DNA of 64,000 nt. Source: an uncultured Lachnospiraceae bacterium. GTDB taxonomy: Bacteria; Bacillota; Clostridia; Lachnospirales; Lachnospiraceae. Where the stretch lies: assembly GCA_910577105.1 (NCBI GenBank), contig CAJTMB010000003.1:62001-126000 (forward strand). The letters are read 5' to 3'. The translations under genes were made by a program, and so were the position numbers. A model generated the notes under the pieces. It worked only from the letters and a program-made list of their open reading frames with translations, was not told where the DNA came from and made no database searches. Shown here piece after piece: positions 59,424 to 64,000 of the stretch (the stretch's first letter is position 1; each line of letters begins with the position of its first letter).

Positions 59424-60135
59424 GGCAGACGCGGCAAAGCTGGTGGCGATCGTCGTCACCGCCTACCCCAATTATGACAAATTCAGGGACGAGGCAGCCG
59501 TCACCGCCACAGTGAACCTCTGGGCCACAATATTTCAAGCAGACGACGGCAGGATCGTGGCGCTGGCACTCAACAAGCACATAGCGACAAGCAAGTGGCC
59601 GCCGAGCGTGGCAGAGATCCGGGAGCTCATGCTGGAGATCCAGCACCCGGAACTCATACCGCCGGAGCAGGCGTGGCTCGCCGTTAGCGATCTTCTCTAT
59701 ACTTCCGGGGAGTACAACTACGGCGACCTATACCACCAACTGCCGCCGCTGGTGGCCCGTTCAGTCGAGGCAATCGGCTGGGGCAACCTCTACGAAATGC
59801 ACCGGAGCTACTGCCGGGGAGGCAAGCCGGGCATGGATCGGGTGGCCTTCATGGATATATACAAGCCAATGTACGAGCGAGAGAAGCAGCGAGCCATGAC
59901 TCCGCAGAACCTCACCGCACAGATCGACGCCGTGGCCGCAGCCCTACCGGATAAAGGGCAGCACCTACTCGCTGACCGGGAGCAGGATCGCAGGGACAAG
60001 GAGGAACAATACCGGCGGCTTGAAATCGGCTGGAGAGATCAGCAGCGGCAAGCTCTGGAGGCGGCCGTCAAGGAACGCACGCAGCTGGAGCTCAGGGAGT
60101 GGCAGGAAAACGAAAGAAAGGAGGCCGAGACGTGA
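59416..60135 (+). CDS. Replicative helicase loader/inhibitor-like protein
   Basis: 239 residues from TTG 59416, overlapping the organiser end by 8 bases, with GGGGGCGGCGTA before it. TKADAAKLVAIVVTAYPNYD, LWATIFQADDGRIVALALNK and KWPPSVAEIRELMLEIQ resemble the G39P-type loader of phage helicases. A long charged coiled coil forms the C-terminal 90 residues. Confidence 0.75.
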   Translation: MTKADAAKLVAIVVTAYPNYDKFRDEAAVTATVNLWATIFQADDGRIVALALNKHIATSKWPPSVAEIRELMLEIQHPELIPPEQAWLAVSDLLYTSGEYNYGDLYHQLPPLVARSVEAIGWGNLYEMHRSYCRGGKPGMDRVAFMDIYKPMYEREKQRAMTPQNLTAQIDAVAAALPDKGQHLLADREQDRRDKEEQYRRLEIGWRDQQRQALEAAVKERTQLELREWQENERKEAET

Positions 60136-60323
60136 CAACCGGCGAAAAAATAAAACAGATCAGGATCAGCAAGAGGCTGACGCAATCAGAACTGGGGAAG
60201 CGCTGCGGAATGGCAGACTCCCAGATCGGCGTATATGAGCGCGGGGAAAGCAAACCAAGAGAGGCGACACTCGCCCGGATCGCTGAGGCGCTCGACGTAG
60301 ATCTGGCCGCATTGAAACAGTAA
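60132..60323 (+). CDS. Small XRE-family regulator
   Basis: 63 residues from GTG 60132 with AGGAGG seven bases before; its GTGA overlaps the loader stop. KIKQIRISKRLTQSELGKRC and GMADSQIGVYERGESKPREA give a complete helix-turn-helix. Likely a Cro-like phage regulator. Confidence 0.85.
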   Translation: MTTGEKIKQIRISKRLTQSELGKRCGMADSQIGVYERGESKPREATLARIAEALDVDLAALKQ

Positions 60324-60340
60324 CAGAAAGGAGCAACACC

Positions 60341-60874
60341 ATGAGAACACGGTTTATTTATATCTGCTCCCCGTGCCGGGGAGACATGGAAAAGAACATC
60401 ACCAAGGCGCAGAGCTACTGCCGGGAAGCCGTCGAGCTTTTCCCGGACGTGGTGCCGATCGCGCCGCACGTCTATTGTACGCAATTCATGGACGACACCA
60501 ACCCGAAGGAGCGGGCCCTCGGCATGGAGCTGGGGATCTCGCTGCTGAGCATGTGCTCAGAGATCTGGGTGTACGGTATCGACAATCCAAGTGAGGGCAT
60601 GAAGGCAGAGATCGAATACGCGAAGGATCACGGGATCCTCGTCCGGGACGCCGTGGAAGTCTACCAGCACACCGGCGAGGAACTGCCGGACGCTGAGCTG
60701 GGCGACGCGCTGATCGTCCTCCCCTCTCACGTCGGCAGCCTGAACGGGATCGCGGCCATGGAGTCCACCACCGTGAGGATCTCCGGCGAGGCCGTCATGG
60801 AACTGGCGAACGAGCTCAGGAAGCACCGCGGCCACGACATAACACTGGAGGCAGATCAGGGGGCGACTCAATGA
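60341..60874 (+). CDS. DUF4406/DUF7768 nucleoside-deoxyribosyltransferase-like protein
   Basis: 177 residues. RFIYICSPCRGDMEKNITKA, VVPIAPHVYCTQFMDDTNPK, CSEIWVYGIDNPSEGMKAEI match phage proteins of the deoxyribosyltransferase-like fold (DUF4406/DUF7768). They may act on nucleotides; activity is unproven. A second, less clear domain occupies the C-terminal 60 residues. Confidence 0.75.
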   Translation: MRTRFIYICSPCRGDMEKNITKAQSYCREAVELFPDVVPIAPHVYCTQFMDDTNPKERALGMELGISLLSMCSEIWVYGIDNPSEGMKAEIEYAKDHGILVRDAVEVYQHTGEELPDAELGDALIVLPSHVGSLNGIAAMESTTVRISGEAVMELANELRKHRGHDITLEADQGATQ

Positions 60875-61482
60875 GCTGGGACACGGTGCCGGGGAAAAAT
60901 CGCGAGGGCTACCCGGATCCGACAGCTACGACCGCTCTCTCCAACGTCCAGCGCAGCCAGCGCGGGCTCCAGAGTAAGCGAGCCGGGGAACACTTCGAGA
61001 ACCTGCTCGCCGCGAGTCTGGGCTGGTATCGTGACAAGGGCGTGGCCTTCGTCGAAAAGACGCCGGAGCCTATGCGCCCGTTAAGGCCACCCAACCGGCA
61101 GGGCCAGTTCCTCGCCTGCTACATCAAGGCCGGGCAGCCAGATTTTAAGGGGACACTGACCGGCGGCCGGGCCGTGGTATTTGAGGCCAAACACACCGAC
61201 AGCGACCGGATCGAGTACGGGCGACTGACTCAGGAGCAGATCGACAGCCTGACAGAGCACCACCGCCTCGGAGCTGCTGCCTTCATCATGGTGAGTTTTG
61301 GCCTGCAAGACTTCTACCGGGTGCCGTGGGAAGTATGGCGGGACATGAAAAGCATATACGGCCGTAAACACATAAAGCAGCCGGAGCTCGAACCCTACCG
61401 CGTGCAATATATCGCCGGAGTGCTCAAACTGCTGGAGGGCATAGAACTGGACTACAACACAGAAACGGAGGGCAAGGCGTGA
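60871..61482 (+). CDS. RecU-like Holliday-junction resolvase
   Basis: 203 residues, coupled by ATGA to the previous gene. KRAGEHFENLLAASLGWYRD, FLACYIKAGQPDFKGTLTGG, RAVVFEAKHTDSDRIEYGRL and LTEHHRLGAAAFIMVSFG show the PD-(D/E)xK core: Asp in QPDF, Glu-x-Lys in EAK. It should cut recombination junctions for the Erf pathway. Confidence 0.85.
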   Translation: MSWDTVPGKNREGYPDPTATTALSNVQRSQRGLQSKRAGEHFENLLAASLGWYRDKGVAFVEKTPEPMRPLRPPNRQGQFLACYIKAGQPDFKGTLTGGRAVVFEAKHTDSDRIEYGRLTQEQIDSLTEHHRLGAAAFIMVSFGLQDFYRVPWEVWRDMKSIYGRKHIKQPELEPYRVQYIAGVLKLLEGIELDYNTETEGKA

Positions 61483-61805
61483 CACTACCGATCGGGGAAT
61501 ATTTGAGACAGTGGATCGAGCTCAGCACGACAGAGGGGCAAAGAGGCAGGCGTCCGCTACTGCTGCCGCCGGGCCGTAAATGCTGCCCGTGCTGCAACGG
61601 GCTGGCGCTTTTCGGACAGCACCGAGGGCAAGCGGTATGTGAGCCGCTGAACACCAGCCTCCACGCAAGCGAGGCGGGCCGAGATATTCACACATTCATG
61701 GACAAGAAAGTCACCGAAAGCATGTGCAAGGCCGGAGGCGACGGCTGCCCGATCCGCGAGGCAGGAAGAAACGCAAGACCAAGGAAAGGAGAAAATGACG
61801 CATGA
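61479..61805 (+). CDS. Cys-rich phage protein, unknown
   Basis: 108 residues from GTG 61479 (GTGA overlap with the resolvase stop). PPGRKCCPCCNGLALFG is probably metal-binding; further Cys in ESMCKAGGDGCPIREAG. No family recognised. Confidence 0.5.
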   Translation: MTLPIGEYLRQWIELSTTEGQRGRRPLLLPPGRKCCPCCNGLALFGQHRGQAVCEPLNTSLHASEAGRDIHTFMDKKVTESMCKAGGDGCPIREAGRNARPRKGENDA

Positions 61806-62477
61806 ATGAGGCATTATTAAGCAGCAAGAACCTGAGCTGGTGTACACCGGCCGACTTTTTCGCAGAGCTGGATCGGGAGTTCCATTTTGACCTCGATCCG
61901 GCCGCGACCGATAAAAGCGCCAAGTGCGCGAGATACTTCACACCGGCCGACGACGGCCTGAAAATGGACTGGGGGGGGGAGTCGCGTGTTCTGTAATCCT
62001 CCGTATGGCCGCCAGATCGGCGACTGGGTGCAGAAAGGCTACGAGGAAAGCCAGAAACCGGGCACGCTCGTGGTTATGCTCATACCTTCGAGGACGGACA
62101 CCTCATATTTCCACGACTACATACTGCACGGGAAGGCCGACGAGATCCGCTTCCTGCGGGGGCGGCTTAAATTCACGGACGAGGACGGCAACGCCAAAGA
62201 CTCCGCGCCCTTCCCTTCTGCTGTTATTGTGTGGCGTAGCCCGGACATGGGCCAGAGCCTCCGGGACATGGTGCTGGAGCTGATCCGCAGCGAGGCCATG
62301 ACAGCAAACGAGATCGCCGCCGTTCTGGCAGACCGGGGGCAGCAGGTAAGCCGCAGCGACGTGGGCCCGATCCTCACCAAAGCGCAGGCGGCCGGAAAAA
62401 TAAGGAACGCCGGAAAGAGAGCGTGCAGCGTGACGGGGCGCTCTGCTATTATCTGGACGGCAGAAAGCGAGGGATAA
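61802..62477 (+). pseudogene. Phage DNA N6-adenine methyltransferase (Dam-like), frameshifted in a G9 tract
   Basis: The first frame (61802-61996) starts LLSSKNLSWCTPADFFAELD, FDLDPAATDKSAKCARYFTP, the usual phage Dam N-terminus, and runs into nonsense after DWGG. The other frame (to 62477) supplies VFCNPPYGRQIGDWVQKGYE with the catalytic NPPY, then a C-terminal winged-helix-like region. The break lies in nine G at 61971-61979; eight G would restore DWGGSRVFCNPPYG. It could be a sequencing error, a dead gene or phase variation. Confidence 0.8.
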
Positions 62478-63134
62478 ATGAAAGCGATCACCGTATGGCA
62501 GCCATGGGCCGGGGCTCTGGCTGCCGGTATCAAAGGAAACGAGACGCGAAGCTGGGCCACGAAATACCGCGGCCCGCTCGCGATCCACTCTGCCATGAAG
62601 GCAATACAGCACACATGGAGCAACCTCTACATGGACGACGAGGCGCGGGAGGTAATATGCAGGCGGCTGGAGCTGCCGGAGATAATCGACGGCCCGGCAA
62701 TCTTCCCTATGGGCTGCATACTCGCCGCCGCCGAGCTCGTGGACTGTATCAGGATAACGCCGGAGTACATCACCACATTGACACCGGACGAGCTGGCCCT
62801 CGGCGACTACACGCCGGGCCGGTATGCGTGGAAGCTGGCGAACGTCCAAAAGCTGCCGGAGCCGATACCGGCAAAAGGCAGGCAGGGGCTCTGGAACTGG
62901 GAGGCGCTGCTGCTGAGGCATAAAGGCCGCGACAGTTGGGATCGTCCGGTTTATGAGGACGAAAGCGGGAAGCTCTGGAAAGACGTTGAGCCGAGGGCCG
63001 ACAACGCGCCGAAGTTATGCAGCGCTCTGTATAATGCCTTCGACGGAGAGCCCGACACGCCGCTGGAGGTTATGGAACGGTACAAGGACAAGGCGATCAT
63101 ATTCATGCCGAAGCGTGACACATGGACATGGTAA
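62478..63134 (+). CDS. ASCH-domain protein with LPD11-like C-terminal domain
   Basis: 218 residues. MKAITVWQPWAGALAAGIKG, KYRGPLAIHSA and CILAAAELVDCIRITPEY form an ASCH fold (PUA-like, RNA or nucleotide-binding). From about 155: SWDRPVYEDESGKLWKDVEP and FDGEPDTPLEVMERYKD resemble the large-polyvalent-protein domain LPD11 of mobile elements. ATG follows the methylase stop directly. Confidence 0.75.
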   Translation: MKAITVWQPWAGALAAGIKGNETRSWATKYRGPLAIHSAMKAIQHTWSNLYMDDEAREVICRRLELPEIIDGPAIFPMGCILAAAELVDCIRITPEYITTLTPDELALGDYTPGRYAWKLANVQKLPEPIPAKGRQGLWNWEALLLRHKGRDSWDRPVYEDESGKLWKDVEPRADNAPKLCSALYNAFDGEPDTPLEVMERYKDKAIIFMPKRDTWTW

Positions 63135-63146
63135 GGAGGCGATCAC

Positions 63147-63413
63147 ATGAATATAAGAACATGTAAAAGCTGCGGGAAGCCGATCCTCTGGATCCGCACC
63201 CGCTCCGGCCGTTCAATGCCGTGTGACGCCCTGCCGGTGAACTACCGCACGAAGCCCGGAGGCAGCACCAAGCTGGTGACGCCTGCCGGGGACGTGATAA
63301 GCTGCGAACCAGTGGACGATCCGGCAGAGGCGACCGGCTGGGGCTATACACCACACTGGAGCACCTGCGACGCGCCGGACAAATTCAGGCAAAAGCAGAG
63401 CAAAACACAGTAA
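63147..63413 (+). CDS. Small Cys-containing phage protein
   Basis: 88 residues after AAGGAGGCGATCAC. RTCKSCGKPILWIRTRSGRS, MPCDALPVNYR and YTPHWSTCDAPDKFR give a four-ligand zinc-ribbon-like pattern. Such proteins recur in Bacillota phage early regions; function unknown. Confidence 0.65.
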   Translation: MNIRTCKSCGKPILWIRTRSGRSMPCDALPVNYRTKPGGSTKLVTPAGDVISCEPVDDPAEATGWGYTPHWSTCDAPDKFRQKQSKTQ

Positions 63414-63463
63414 AGCAAATAAAAGCATAAAAGCAAATGCTTTTCAAGTAAGGAGGCAAAAAC

Positions 63464-64000
63464 ATGGGATACAAACCGAAGATCATCAAGGGCACCGTAA
63501 AAGGCACCGGCTGGCCGATTGACGGCCGCACGCTCCACTTCTCCCAGTGGGACTATGACAACTACGACAGCTGGCACCTTTTCGGCTGGGACGACGCCGA
63601 CGACGAGGCCGTAATGGAAACAATGTTCATCACCGAGGAAAAGGCCGGGCTCTGCTGCTACGACACGCTGGAGGACTTCGCAAAGGACTGGAAGGCAAAG
63701 AAGTGGGAGCCGCAGGGCGCGTTCTGTCTGGAGCTCGATCAGGTGGAAGTCCTCGAAGTCGTGCAGCAGGAAGTCAAGAACGACACCCGCGACCAGCTCC
63801 GGGCGAAGGGCTTCGACCTGACGCCGAGGAAATACAGCGACAAGGGCGGGATCCTCTGCCTGCCGCTTGACAAAAACCTGAACGGCGACGTGCAGGCGAA
63901 GCACCCGGACTGGGTGCCGGTAAGCTGCCCGAACTGCGGCCGCAAGTGCTGGAAAATGCCGGAGGCCGACAAGCTCAAAGAGGCGCAGGGCGTAGAGCTT
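63464..64000 (+). CDS. Phage protein with zinc-ribbon, partial at the window end
   Basis: 179 codons, open at base 64000. ATG 63464 has GGAGGCAAAAAC upstream. MGYKPKIIKGTVKGTGWPID at the start; CPNCGRKCWKMPEADKLKEA near the end suggests a zinc-binding pair. Family not recognised. Confidence 0.6.
   Translation, partial: MGYKPKIIKGTVKGTGWPIDGRTLHFSQWDYDNYDSWHLFGWDDADDEAVMETMFITEEKAGLCCYDTLEDFAKDWKAKKWEPQGAFCLELDQVEVLEVVQQEVKNDTRDQLRAKGFDLTPRKYSDKGGILCLPLDKNLNGDVQAKHPDWVPVSCPNCGRKCWKMPEADKLKEAQGVEL

Larger units (their letters stand above)
50073..64000 (+). mobile_element. Prophage or related element, early/replication region (continues past the window)
   Basis: From about 50.08 kb GC content rises sharply and about 25 tightly packed genes run on the plus strand, many joined by ATGA or GTGA overlaps. 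Content: HTH protein, HNH-like protein, Spo11-like protein, lectin-fold diversified protein, DnaQ-type exonuclease, SleB-type hydrolase, Gam-like, Erf, SSB, replication organiser, helicase loader, XRE, RecU-like, adenine methylase, ASCH protein. No integrase or structural gene is inside the window; the left boundary is approximate. Confidence 0.8.

Noticed and set aside
50199..64000. Long open frames on the minus strand of the phage region
   Set aside because: High GC makes many shadow frames; the plus-strand genes have ribosome sites, motifs and coupled overlaps, the minus frames none.
1..64000. CRISPR arrays, tRNA or rRNA genes
   Set aside because: No regularly spaced repeats and no recognisable tRNA or rRNA sequence found on either strand by eye.

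Overview
The window looks like a chromosomal segment from a low-to-mid-GC Clostridia genome, most likely Lachnospiraceae. The evidence is the rpmJ-rpsM-rpsK-rpsD-rpoA-rplQ and ecfA1-ecfA2-ecfT-truA-rplM-rpsI ribosomal blocks, Bacillota-style GGAGG ribosome sites with frequent GTG/TTG starts, and families typical of these gut anaerobes (DUF4317, DUF6483, DUF1538 with a PII-like partner, type 2 ArgC). Genus is not determinable from the sequence alone.

Layout. 1-12.5 kb: housekeeping and envelope genes: the start of a probable chemoreceptor, a secreted NlpC/P60 wall hydrolase with a WalR-like box, trxB, a solute-binding lipoprotein, an SDR reductase, a CNNM/CorC membrane protein, and a run of P-type ATPase, DUF1538 and PII-like genes. 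12.5-26.3 kb: an AT-richer accessory zone full of decay: truncated and frameshifted acetyltransferases, an XRE regulator, and a 4.5-kb degraded mobilizable element (17509-22019) that splits a DUF1349 gene. The element carries an ABC exporter preceded by a leader peptide and attenuator-like RNA, plus remnants of mobC, relaxase and a serine recombinase. After it come a methyltransferase-like membrane protein, a flavodoxin-like protein, an aminoglycoside-phosphotransferase-like kinase, a HIT protein and DUF4317. 26.7-39.8 kb: a two-component system with two membrane proteins, argC/dfrA, a hydrolase, GH20 and GH17-like glycosidases, an XRE-PurM fusion, and a DUF2442/DUF4160 pair with a nonsense mutation. 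39.9-49.9 kb: ribosomal and ECF-transporter genes, interrupted by a NUDIX/M15-peptidase pair on the other strand. 50.0-64.0 kb: the GC-rich early region of a prophage or related element, all on the + strand, with no visible right end. It holds recombination and replication genes (Erf, SSB, RecU-like, Gam-like, replication organiser, helicase loader), a Spo11/TopoVI-A-like protein, an adenine methylase broken in a G9 tract, and a C-type-lectin-fold protein with a variable-region-like end typical of diversity-generating retroelement targets.

The signal that best escapes ordinary annotation is a family of six long palindromic intergenic elements (12706, 14992, 26406, 33424, 40981, 44462). They share a core but have different outer arms, each of which is still self-complementary. 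Two copies differ by compensatory changes and have inverted cores. Other leads are the exact junctions of the 4.5-kb element, its competing-helix leader, the retroelement-type target in a replication module, and the prophage boundary directly upstream of rpmJ. All family calls are from reading motifs; no database search was possible.
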